Origin: JBFFXF01 sp041569895
Lineage (GTDB): Bacteria; Planctomycetota; UBA8108; JACQVS01
Reading direction: 5' to 3'
Length of the DNA stretch: 31,067 nt
NCBI GenBank assembly: GCA_041569895.1
Contig: JBFFXF010000059.1
Coordinates: 1-31,067, forward strand
Positions 17,440-24,821 of the stretch are shown here, piece after piece (within the stretch, counting starts at the first letter, position 1; the number at the start of each line of letters is the position of its first letter). A model generated the notes under the pieces. That model was not told the DNA's origin and did no database searches. It was given only the letters and a program-made list of their open reading frames with translations. The position numbers and the translations under genes are program-made.

Positions 17440-18420
17440 CTACTTGAAGATCCCGTGAACGAGATCGGCCGTCGACTCGATGGCGTCCTTGAGGACGTTG
17501 TACTCGCCGATCCACTGCGTGGTGTCGGTCGACCCCGGCGGCGCCACGTTCCGATCGAAGTAGAAGACGTTGACGAACACGGCGAGCGGGATGAGGAGAA
17601 GGATGCCCGTCACCAGGAGAATCGTGGTCATCACGGGGTGGCCCTTGACTCTCTTCATCTGCATGACACGCGCGCCGCCGCCTCGCAGCAGCGTCGAGGC
17701 GTCAGTGCCGCCGACCGTGCCCTCCGCCGTGGCGTCGAGCTGAAAGTCGGCGTCGTCGGAGAGGTCGAGGACGTCGGTGTCGAGGATGGTGTCGTCGTCG
17801 CTGACCGTCCCCTCCATGGTGATGTCGTCACTCGTGTCGGTTAGCTCGATGCCGGGGACGGGCGTCGTCGACTCCGACTCGTCCTCCTCGTCGAGCAACC
17901 CGTCGAGGTTGAGGACGGTGTCGCTCGAGGTGTCGGCCGCGGCGGGCTCTTCGAGCGCGACGTCGTCCTCGAGGGTCATGTCACCCTCGAGGTCGCCGGC
18001 GGTGCCCTCGAGCTCCGGCTCCCTTGACGCCGCATCGTCGTCGAGCGACAGCTCCTCGAGGTCGAGCTCCTCGAGGTCGAAGTCGTCGTCCGCCTCGCTC
18101 GTCGGGGCGGTGCCGGTCGGCTCGGGAGTCGCCGCGGTGTCCGCGACGGCCGCCGCCTCGTCACCGACCTCGAGGTCGTCGAGGCTCAGGTCCTCGACGC
18201 CGTCGAGCAGGTCCATCTCCTCGTCGGAGAGAACGATCGTCGGCTCGGTCTTGCGGTTCTTCTTGTACTGCTCGATGACCTCGGACTTGAAGAAGAGCGT
18301 GTCGCCCTCCTTGACGCTGGCGATCTCTCCGTCGGCGACGAGCTTCTCGAGCTCCTCCTCGGAGATCTGAAGCTCTCGACACGCCTCGCTGAAGGTCAAT
18401 CGATCCTTGTTGTCACTCAC
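17440..18420 (-). CDS. Helix-turn-helix protein with acidic linker and one TM helix
   Basis: A 326-residue protein in three parts. Residues 5-55 form a MerR/excisionase-type winged HTH (LTFSEACRELQISEEELEKL, then GDTLFFKSEVIEQYKK). Residues about 57-248 are a very acidic, Asp/Glu/Ser/Thr-rich, probably disordered linker with repeats such as LDLEELSLDDD. Residues about 263-288 are a single TM helix preceded by basic RVMQMKRVKG, which by the positive-inside rule keeps the HTH in the cytoplasm; about 38 residues follow outside. The start is GTG at 18420 with GGAAAGG ten bases upstream. It could be a membrane-tethered regulator or use the HTH fold for protein binding. DNA target unknown. Confidence 0.78.
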   Translation of the reverse strand: MSDNKDRLTFSEACRELQISEEELEKLVADGEIASVKEGDTLFFKSEVIEQYKKNRKTEPTIVLSDEEMDLLDGVEDLSLDDLEVGDEAAAVADTAATPEPTGTAPTSEADDDFDLEELDLEELSLDDDAASREPELEGTAGDLEGDMTLEDDVALEEPAAADTSSDTVLNLDGLLDEEDESESTTPVPGIELTDTSDDITMEGTVSDDDTILDTDVLDLSDDADFQLDATAEGTVGGTDASTLLRGGGARVMQMKRVKGHPVMTTILLVTGILLLIPLAVFVNVFYFDRNVAPPGSTDTTQWIGEYNVLKDAIESTADLVHGIFK

Positions 18421-18519
18421 GGCTCAGACCTTTCCGCACTCGCTCGACGGCGTCTCTCGACCGCCGCTCGTGCAATTCAGTGACGGGTACCCAATCACCC
18501 GACTCGCCGATTACTCCGG

Positions 18520-18876
18520 TTACTTTTCGACGCTCTTCTTCACGTCCGCCACGGTCGGTCCGACCTGCCCCTTGAGGTTGAAGTCGGTCGCCTTGATGTC
18601 GTACGAAATATCGCGAACCGCCTTCAGGCGCAGCTGACGGTTGCCATAATCGTAGAGCATGAGCTTGTTCTCGCCCGGGTGGTAGATCCAGAAGCCAGCC
18701 GCGTCGGCGCCCATGATCGTTCCGGTGGCGACCCCGACGACGCCGACGGTCGCTCCCGCGCCGCCGCCCGTCTGGGCCAGCATCGGCTCACGCGTCGTGC
18801 TCAGGTTCTGGACCACGACGATGAAAAGCAACGTCGCAATGACGGAGAGCAACACAATGGTCACGTTCTGACGCAT
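18520..18876 (-). CDS. Small membrane-anchored protein of unknown function
   Basis: A 118-residue protein with an N-terminal TM anchor (about 5-23) and a small soluble domain. A Gly/Ala-rich stretch (37-60) is followed by FWIYHPGENKLMLYDYG (62-78) and LKAVRDISYDIKATDFN (84-100), which read as a beta-hairpin that could form a tiny extracytoplasmic fold. I recall similar short one-TM proteins from planctomycete-like genomes but no assigned function. AGGAGG lies right before an ATG at 18888, too close for that start, so the ATG at 18876, with GGAG six bases upstream, is preferred; the longer form adds four residues. A good extended -10 promoter lies upstream. Confidence 0.72.
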   Translation of the reverse strand: MRQNVTIVLLSVIATLLFIVVVQNLSTTREPMLAQTGGGAGATVGVVGVATGTIMGADAAGFWIYHPGENKLMLYDYGNRQLRLKAVRDISYDIKATDFNLKGQVGPTVADVKKSVEK

Positions 18877-19018
18877 GATCGGCTCCATTCCTCCTGAGTC
18901 TTTCTCGCCTGAAACACGGTGTGCGCCGGTCTGGCCCGCCCGCGTCGGTCAAGTCGGCCGGTGCTACGCGAACGCAGCGCCCGCGACCTCGCTTCCGCGG
19001 ACTTCGGCGATAGTCGGG

Positions 19019-19027
19019 ATTATAGCA
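19019..19027 (-). promoter_or_regulatory. Extended -10 promoter of the small membrane protein gene
   Basis: On the minus strand the sequence reads TGCTATAAT, a perfect extended -10 element (TGn plus TATAAT), about 145 bases upstream of the ATG at 18876. No matching -35 is visible, as is common for extended -10 promoters. It could drive the small protein, the HTH-TM protein and the lipoprotein together. Confidence 0.55.
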
Positions 19028-19137
19028 CGCCGGACGTGTCCGCGGGGGCGCAAATCTCCCCGCAGAGGCGTGGAGTGTAGCACGACGCCCCGCGGAAGCC
19101 AATCGGGAAACGGCCCGCGGGAGCGCGCGCCGCTCCG

Positions 19138-21231
19138 TCAGCTCTCCGGGCTCTCATCCCGCGACGGCCGCACGATCTCGGGGTGGGACTCGAGGTAACG
19201 CCGCGCGGTCTCCGCGAAGCGCGGCTCGCTCCAGAACCTGGCTGCCAGCGAGCGCACGCGGTCGAATCCGTCGGGATCGGCGAAGGGGTTGCCGATCGCG
19301 AACGCCGGCCGACCCGACTGCCGCACGCCGAGGAAGTCTCCCGGCCCGCGCAGCCGCAGGTCCTCGTCGGCGATCTGGAAGCCGTCGTCCGACCGGGCGA
19401 AGACCTCGAGCCTTTGCCGCACCTCCTGGCTCCCGCGACCGTACCCGACGAGACAGCGGCCCGGGTGCTCGCCGCGACCGACGCGGCCGCGCAGCTGGTG
19501 GAGCTGCGCGAGGCCGAAGCGGCTGGCGTCCTCGATGAAGAGCACCGTGGCGTTCGGGACGTCGATGCCGACCTCGACGACGACCGTCGACACCAGGATC
19601 TGATAGGTGTTGTCGCGAAAGCGCCGCAGGCAGGTCTCCTTCTCGTCGGCGGAGAGCCGGCCGTGGAGCAGCCCGGCGGCGAAGTCGGGGAACGCGCGCT
19701 GCACCCGGCGATAGGCCTCCTCCGCGGCGGGCAGGTCGAGCGCCTCCGATTCCTCGATCAGCGGGTAGATGAAATACGCCTGCCGGCCGCGTCGCAGCTC
19801 GTCGCGGATGAAGGACACCGCCTGGCGGCGCCGACTCGCCGGCACGAGGACCGTCTTCACGGGTGGCCGGCCCGCAGGCCGCTCGCGGAGGATCGACATG
19901 TCGAGATCACCGTAGACCGTCTGGCAGAGCGAACGCGGGATCGGCGTTGCGGACATCACCAGCAAGTGCGGGCTGCGGCCCTTGGAGCGCAGCCGCGCGC
20001 GCTCGCGGACGCCGAAGCGATGCTGCTCGTCCACCACGGCGACGCCGAGGGAACGGAACGCGACCGCGTCCTGGATCAGCGCGTGCGTGCCGACGACGAT
20101 GTGAGCCTCGCCCGACGTGATCGCCTCGAGCGTCTCGCGCCGGCTGGCGGCGGCGAGCGATCCGGTCAGCAGCGCGATGCGCACGGCAGGGTGGGCGCCG
20201 AGAAGCTCGGTGAACACGCGGTGATGCTGCTCCGCGAGCACCTCCGTCGGCGCCATGATCGCTCCCTGATGGCCGTTTCGCACCGCGGCGAGCAGCGCGA
20301 AGAGCGCCACCGCCGTCTTCCCGGTGCCGACGTCACCCTGCAACAGGCGATACATCGGCTCGCTCGCCTCGAGGTCGCGGCTGATCTCCCGGACGGCGCG
20401 GTCCTGATCGGCGGTGAGCTCGAACGGGAAGAGCGACCGGATCTTGGCGTCGAGGTCGGGGGTGACGCGCAGGAGCGGCGCGCCCGGTCCGCGGAAGCGC
20501 CGGCGCCGGAAGTGCAACCGGGACGCGAACTCGAAGTATTCCTCGAAGGTCAGCCGATCGCGCGCCGAGCGCAGGTCGTCGAGGCTCTGCGGGAAGTGGA
20601 TCGAGCGATACGCATCGGCGAGGCTCGGCCCCGAGCCGACGAGCAGCTCGTACGGTCCCTCCTCGAAGGTGTCCCACCCGGCGGTCGAGCACACCTCGTG
20701 GATCAGGCGCCGCAGGGCGCGCTGGTGCAGCCCGCGCGTCGCCGGATAGACCGGCACGATGCGCTGCATGTTGACCGAGGAGAGCGGATCACTCTCGGCG
20801 GAGGCGCCGCCGCGCTCCTCGTCCGCATCGTCCTCGATCTCGAACTCCGGGGCGACCATCTGCAGGCGCCGCCGCAACTTCACCTCGCCGTAGAAGTAGA
20901 CGCTCTGGCCGGGCTTGAGGACGTCGAGCATGTACGCCTGGTTGAACCACACGACATCGAGCCAGCCGCTCCCGTCGGTGACGCGCGCCTCGATCATCGA
21001 CTTGCGCGTGCGCGTGCGGCGCTGGCGCACCGAGTGCACCCGCGCGTGCACCGTGGTGACGTCGCCGACGCGAAGATCGGCGATGCGCCGCAGTCGACGG
21101 CGGTCCTCGTAGCGGCGCGGGTAGTACCTGACGACGTCGCCGACCGTCCTCAGGTCGAGGCGGTCGAACGCGACCCGGTGGCGTGGAGCGACCGGCAAGA
21201 TCTCATCGATCGGAGTCGAGAAACTTACCAC
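19138..21231 (-). CDS. recG: ATP-dependent DNA helicase RecG
   Basis: A 697-residue helicase that remodels stalled forks and branched recombination intermediates. The N-terminal wedge/OB domain includes RTVGDVVRYYPRRYEDRR and a DVVWFNQAYMLDVLKPGQ segment. Helicase motif I is GDVGTGKT (about 298-305), motif II is DEQH within VVDEQHRFGVRER (near 397), motif III is MSATPIPRSL, and motif VI is QLRGRVGRG. The C-terminal LRLRGPGDFLGVRQSG is characteristic of RecG. The start is GTG at 21231, with weak ribosome-binding sequence, so the first residues are uncertain. It lies 39 bases after the dnaA gene on the same strand and is likely co-transcribed with it. Confidence 0.95.
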   Translation of the reverse strand: MVSFSTPIDEILPVAPRHRVAFDRLDLRTVGDVVRYYPRRYEDRRRLRRIADLRVGDVTTVHARVHSVRQRRTRTRKSMIEARVTDGSGWLDVVWFNQAYMLDVLKPGQSVYFYGEVKLRRRLQMVAPEFEIEDDADEERGGASAESDPLSSVNMQRIVPVYPATRGLHQRALRRLIHEVCSTAGWDTFEEGPYELLVGSGPSLADAYRSIHFPQSLDDLRSARDRLTFEEYFEFASRLHFRRRRFRGPGAPLLRVTPDLDAKIRSLFPFELTADQDRAVREISRDLEASEPMYRLLQGDVGTGKTAVALFALLAAVRNGHQGAIMAPTEVLAEQHHRVFTELLGAHPAVRIALLTGSLAAASRRETLEAITSGEAHIVVGTHALIQDAVAFRSLGVAVVDEQHRFGVRERARLRSKGRSPHLLVMSATPIPRSLCQTVYGDLDMSILRERPAGRPPVKTVLVPASRRRQAVSFIRDELRRGRQAYFIYPLIEESEALDLPAAEEAYRRVQRAFPDFAAGLLHGRLSADEKETCLRRFRDNTYQILVSTVVVEVGIDVPNATVLFIEDASRFGLAQLHQLRGRVGRGEHPGRCLVGYGRGSQEVRQRLEVFARSDDGFQIADEDLRLRGPGDFLGVRQSGRPAFAIGNPFADPDGFDRVRSLAARFWSEPRFAETARRYLESHPEIVRPSRDESPES

Positions 21232-21270
21232 GCGAGTTCGACGTTCGGCTGCGAGCGAGTGACATCGCGA

Positions 21271-22677
21271 TCAGGCGCTGTCGAGGATCTCGCGGATCTC
21301 CCGGACCTCCCGACGGATCGGGTCGCCCGACTCGATCAGGCGTTCGACCCGGCGGGCGGTGGCGCCGATCGTGCTGGCGCTCTTGCGATTGAAGAAGTCG
21401 CTGATTTCCGCGAGCGAGTGGTGAGTATATCGACGGCACAGGTAGATTGCCACCTGCCGGGCGCGCACCAGCGAGGGCCCCCGCCGCAGCGACGCGACAC
21501 GCTCACGGGACACGCTGTAGAACCTGCTGACCACGTCGAGGACGCGATCCATGTGGAGGCGCCTGGGACGGGGGCGGAAGACATCGTCGATGCTCTCCGC
21601 GAGGCGCCGCACGTCGACCGGCGAGCCCGACGCGCGCGCGAGCTGCATATGCGCGCTCACCTGATTCGCGGCGCCGAGCAGCTCGCGAGCGCTGCCGCGG
21701 ACGCGCTCGGCGACGAGCTGCAGCAGCTCGTCGGGAATCGGCGACTCGAACCGCGACGCGTGTCGTCTGAGGATCTCGAGACGCGTCGCGTGCTCGGGCA
21801 GCGACAGCGGGACGACGAGCCCCGACAGGAGGCGGCTGACGAGCGCCGAGTCGATGCCCTCGACCTCTCGCGGGTGCCGCGACGACCCGACCACGATCCG
21901 GCTCCCGGAGTTCAGCAGGCTGTCGAAGGTGTGCAGGAACTCCTCCTGCGACTTCTCCTTTCCGACCAGGTACTGGAAGTCGTCGAAGACGAGCACGTCG
22001 AGACCGCGCATGCCGTCGCGAAAGCGCGACACCGTGCCCTGCTGGATGCTCCAGACGAACGAGCTGACGAACTTCTCGGCGGGCACGTATCGCACCTTGA
22101 GCGCGGGTCCGGAGGCGCCCAGCTCCGTGTGCACGCCCCGCAGAAGGTGGGTCTTGCCGACGCCCGTCGACCCGAAGACGACCAGCGGATTGAACGGGCT
22201 CGACTCGGCGTCGAGGGGCTGGTCGAGGAGCCGGCTGACCGCGCCGAAGGCGGACCGGTTGCAGTCGCCGACGATAAAACCGCCGAGCGAATGCATTCCG
22301 GCGCGCTTCCGGGGGCCGCGGCGCGCGCCGCTCGAGGTGTCCGGCGCCCGGGGCGCGTTGCGCGGAGGTCCTGCCCCGCCGGCGGCCGCCGGAGGCGAGC
22401 GCTCCGCCCCACCGAAGAGCGCCGGCGCGATCGCCAGCCGCACGCGCACCTCGCGGCGCAGCTCCGCCCGCAGTATCTCGACCAGTCCCGCGTGGTACTT
22501 GCGCTCGACCCAGCCGAGGACGAAGCCGTTCGGAACGCCGAGCGAGACGGTCGCGCCGTCGTCGCCGAGGGGTCTGACCATCGAGAGCCACCGATCGATC
22601 GCCGAGTCCGAACCGTAGCGGTCGCGGAGCCGGCGCTCGACGTGAGGCCAGACCGCCTCCACCGTCAGCCGTGTCAT
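21271..22677 (-). CDS. dnaA: DnaA-type initiator ATPase with altered DNA-binding signature
   Basis: A 468-residue DnaA-family protein. An N-terminal domain I-like region (about 1-85) is followed by a Pro/Ala/Gly-rich linker to about 125. AAA+ domain III has Walker A FGSTGVGKTHLL (about 168-179), Walker B LVFDDFQYLV (229-238) and SRLLSGLVVPL with the arginine finger. Domain IV has VRARQVAIYLCRRYTHHSLAEI but ends KSASTIGATARRVERL where ordinary DnaA has the RDHTTV signature: the Asp-His pair that reads the DnaA box is replaced by Ser-Ala. The ATG at 22677 sits after GAGAGGTGGAG; a GTG two codons earlier is possible. It precedes recG rather than dnaN, so it may be a second or divergent initiator. 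Confidence 0.85.
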   Translation of the reverse strand: MTRLTVEAVWPHVERRLRDRYGSDSAIDRWLSMVRPLGDDGATVSLGVPNGFVLGWVERKYHAGLVEILRAELRREVRVRLAIAPALFGGAERSPPAAAGGAGPPRNAPRAPDTSSGARRGPRKRAGMHSLGGFIVGDCNRSAFGAVSRLLDQPLDAESSPFNPLVVFGSTGVGKTHLLRGVHTELGASGPALKVRYVPAEKFVSSFVWSIQQGTVSRFRDGMRGLDVLVFDDFQYLVGKEKSQEEFLHTFDSLLNSGSRIVVGSSRHPREVEGIDSALVSRLLSGLVVPLSLPEHATRLEILRRHASRFESPIPDELLQLVAERVRGSARELLGAANQVSAHMQLARASGSPVDVRRLAESIDDVFRPRPRRLHMDRVLDVVSRFYSVSRERVASLRRGPSLVRARQVAIYLCRRYTHHSLAEISDFFNRKSASTIGATARRVERLIESGDPIRREVREIREILDSA

Positions 22678-23387
22678 CTCCACCTCTCCCGAGAGTCACG
22701 ACCGCGCCCTGAGACCCGCGTCGACACGCGCGTCGAGACGCTCGGTCGCGCTCGTCACACCGCGACGCGATCCGGACGCCGACCGTCTCTCTGCAGAGAG
22801 GAATCACGCGGGACGCCGATGCGCGACGGCTTCCTGAGTCTGCCGCGCGCCGGATTCCCGCGGGCCCTCCCACGGTCGGAGACTGATCGCACCGCGACCA
22901 CCCGGACGGCTCCCCCGGCCATCATCTCCTGGCCGGCCCCCGCCGGCCCCGGAGGAGCGTCCTCGAGCTCTCCTCTGTTCGCCGCGAGCCACCGCCGGAC
23001 CGGCGCGCAAGCGCCCGTCAAAACAGTCGAGCTCGCGACGGAGCACTCCCGTTGATGTTAATTGTATGTTGACTTGATGCCGCGCTACGTTCTCGGAGAA
23101 GTGCCGCCCTCGAGACGCCGGCGCGCCGCACCGGCCGTGCGGGTTCCCCGGGTCACCGTCGCCTCCCGGCGTGGCGTCCCTCCGTCATCGCAGTGTCCGT
23201 CCCATCAGTCACAAAACACTGTCAAACAGGAGGAATTCCGGGGGTGTTCACTTCTTTTCGAGGTATTTCGAGCGGGCGCGCCTCCGCGCGTCCGACCGCC
23301 AATCCCTGCTGATACCGCGAGTCGAAACCCTTCGCCGGGCGACACGAGGCGTGCCCGGCACCTCTTCATGTGTGTCGAAGTCTCGAA

Positions 23388-23416
23388 ATGGTATCAGAGC
23401 AGAAAAGGGGTGTCAA
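23388..23416 (-). promoter_or_regulatory. Strong sigma70-like promoter reading toward dnaA
   Basis: On the minus strand, TTGACA (23416-23411, perfect), a 17-bp spacer and TACCAT (23393-23388). The next gene in this direction is dnaA, about 700 bases away, implying a long leader or an unrecognised small RNA. The bases TTGACACCCCT are identical to those in the promoter at 29044-29071. Confidence 0.55.
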
Positions 23417-23631
23417 CGGCGAATGAACGCGGCGGGAAGGCGCCTGACAAACTCCTGACATCGGGCATAAGGCGTCGTGCCGTGTCTCTTAACGAAACGG
23501 CAGGGAGTTTGCGAGGAGCACGAGATTTTTTTGCGGCTGACCGACCCGGAGTCAGGGTTGTGGCAGGGGGGGGCCGGCTCGCTTTCTCGTGCTCGTCCTC
23601 GTTCCTCGTCCTCGGATGTCGAAATCCGAGT

Positions 23632-23777
23632 CGAAGGCGCGGTCGACGGACGACGAGGACGGGAACGCAGATTGCGCAGATTACGCAGAAGCCGCTCGGT
23701 TCCTCGAAAGCGGCAATCGGAATCGGTCGTCGGAATCGGAATCGGAACCGCTATCGCTATCGGTATCCGAGACCGAG
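23632..23777. repeat. Composite intergenic repeat, copy B
   Basis: Same block order as copy A: CGAAGGCGCGGTCGACGGAC plus GACGAGGACGGGAACGCAGA (about three mismatches over some 60 bases), two to three CGCAGATTA-type 9-mers (23665-23690), and a TCGGAA/TCGCTA hexamer array (23715-23768). An adjacent inverted repeat CTCGGAT/ATCCGAG lies at 23611-23630. The array ends 58 bases past the stop of the secreted HEAT-like gene. Confidence 0.9.
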
Positions 23778-23835
23778 CGCCGGGGCGACGAGGCGAGGAT
23801 GACCACGACGAGGAAGGGGCGGGCGAGCGACGGAA

Positions 23836-24666
23836 TCAGGGAGTGTCGAGCTGACTGGAGGCGGCGCGCCGCGTCGCTTCGAGCTCCTTCCGCTCGGTCT
23901 CCCACCACTTCTTCCACTTGCGCTGCGCGAGCTCGCGCCGCCGCGGCGTCGCCTGCGCCACGAAACCGAAATCCTCTCCGGTGATCCGGATCAGGGTCTT
24001 GTTGGCGTAGTCGCGCACGTACTCGTTGACGTCGAGGAGCGCGTCGACGCTCGGCTCGATCGCCCGGTCGTCGCCGAAGGCGTAGAAGAGCCGCATGACG
24101 GCGACGCGGGTCAGGTCACGCTTGCTCTTCGCCAGCGGCACGAGGTACGGGATCGACGGACGTCCGATCGCCTTGAGATGACGCTCCGCGCGGACGCGGT
24201 AGCGGCGCTGCTGGTTGTCGAGATCCTCGACCAGGCGCTCGATGCGCTTCTTGAGCTCCGGGTCGATCGACTCCTCCTCCTCGCCGATCATCGGCGCGTC
24301 GATCATCGTCCCGGTGTCGCCATCGGCGACCGGCAACCGGTCGAGAACCGCGCCACTCTGGTCCTTCCGCTCCTGCTGCTTCACCAATTCGACCCGGCTC
24401 TTGGTGTCGACGGCGCTCTTGAGGACCTCGCCGCCCGTCCGCTTGTTCTTCTCGATCAGGTAGATCTCCTCGCGGGGGATCTCCACCTGCCCGACGTCGC
24501 CGATCTGCAGCACGATGCTGTGGTCCGTACGGTGCGTGATCTGACCGTCGATCAGGGCGCCGTTCTTGAGAAAGATCGTGTCCGCCGTCGCTGGAGCGGC
24601 GGTGACAAGTGCCAATCCCAGCGCGCAAGCGAGGGTGGGGCGCGTCGTTCCAGTGCGATTCTTCAT
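23836..24666 (-). CDS. Secreted HEAT-repeat-like protein
   Basis: A 276-residue exported protein. The signal peptide (about 10-28) ends APATA, cleaved before DTIFLKNGALIDGQI. The first module (29-75) is a small beta domain with the pattern DTIFLKNG...IPREEIYLIEK often seen at the N-terminus of secreted proteins in planctomycete-like bacteria. Residues about 135-155 are a charged helix, and 158-240 form HEAT-like helical pairs (RAERHLKAIGRPSIPYLVPL, VMRLFYAFGDDRAIEPSVDA). The C-terminus has the KWKKWWETERKEL segment commonly following such repeats. No catalytic residues are evident; a scaffold role is a guess. The ATG at 24666 fits the signal peptide. Confidence 0.75.
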   Translation of the reverse strand: MKNRTGTTRPTLACALGLALVTAAPATADTIFLKNGALIDGQITHRTDHSIVLQIGDVGQVEIPREEIYLIEKNKRTGGEVLKSAVDTKSRVELVKQQERKDQSGAVLDRLPVADGDTGTMIDAPMIGEEEESIDPELKKRIERLVEDLDNQQRRYRVRAERHLKAIGRPSIPYLVPLAKSKRDLTRVAVMRLFYAFGDDRAIEPSVDALLDVNEYVRDYANKTLIRITGEDFGFVAQATPRRRELAQRKWKKWWETERKELEATRRAASSQLDTP

Positions 24667-24821
24667 GGCCTCTAGGAAACGTGGGGTTCGCCGGAGTCGG
24701 AGCGTCCGTCGGAAACACTTCTCCCTGGAAGACTATCATCTCTTCGGAGGGGAAACCGGCGGGGAGGAGACTTTTTTGGGCGCCGGGCGATCCGGCGGAC
24801 GATGGGGCGCCGAACCGCGTC

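Larger units (their letters stand above)
22678..23835. other. Long non-coding region upstream of dnaA
   Basis: About 1.16 kb without a convincing gene; open frames here are Arg-rich and run into repeat DNA. It contains a perfect 14-bp palindrome CTCTCTGCAGAGAG at 22787-22800, an AT-rich patch at about 23051-23078 (GTTGATGTTAATTGTATG), several TGTCAA/TTGACA words (23220, 23411, 23447 area), a strong minus-strand promoter at 23388-23416 and repeat copy B at 23632-23777. I see no consensus TTATCCACA boxes, so an origin cannot be claimed. Confidence 0.55.

Noticed and set aside
19183..23055. Very long plus-strand open frame (about 1290 codons) opposite recG and dnaA
   Set aside because: It is fully antisense to two genes with complete catalytic motifs and its product is Arg/Glu/Ala/Leu-rich with no domain. 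High GC makes such stop-poor antisense frames common.
23062..23802. Plus-strand frame of about 246 codons in the gap upstream of dnaA
   Set aside because: Its C-terminal third is a translation of the composite repeat (runs of alternating Arg with Asn or Tyr), and the rest has no family features.
22678..23835. Consensus DnaA boxes for an oriC
   Set aside because: I looked for TTATCCACA and close variants on both strands and found none convincing. The region is kept only as a weak candidate.
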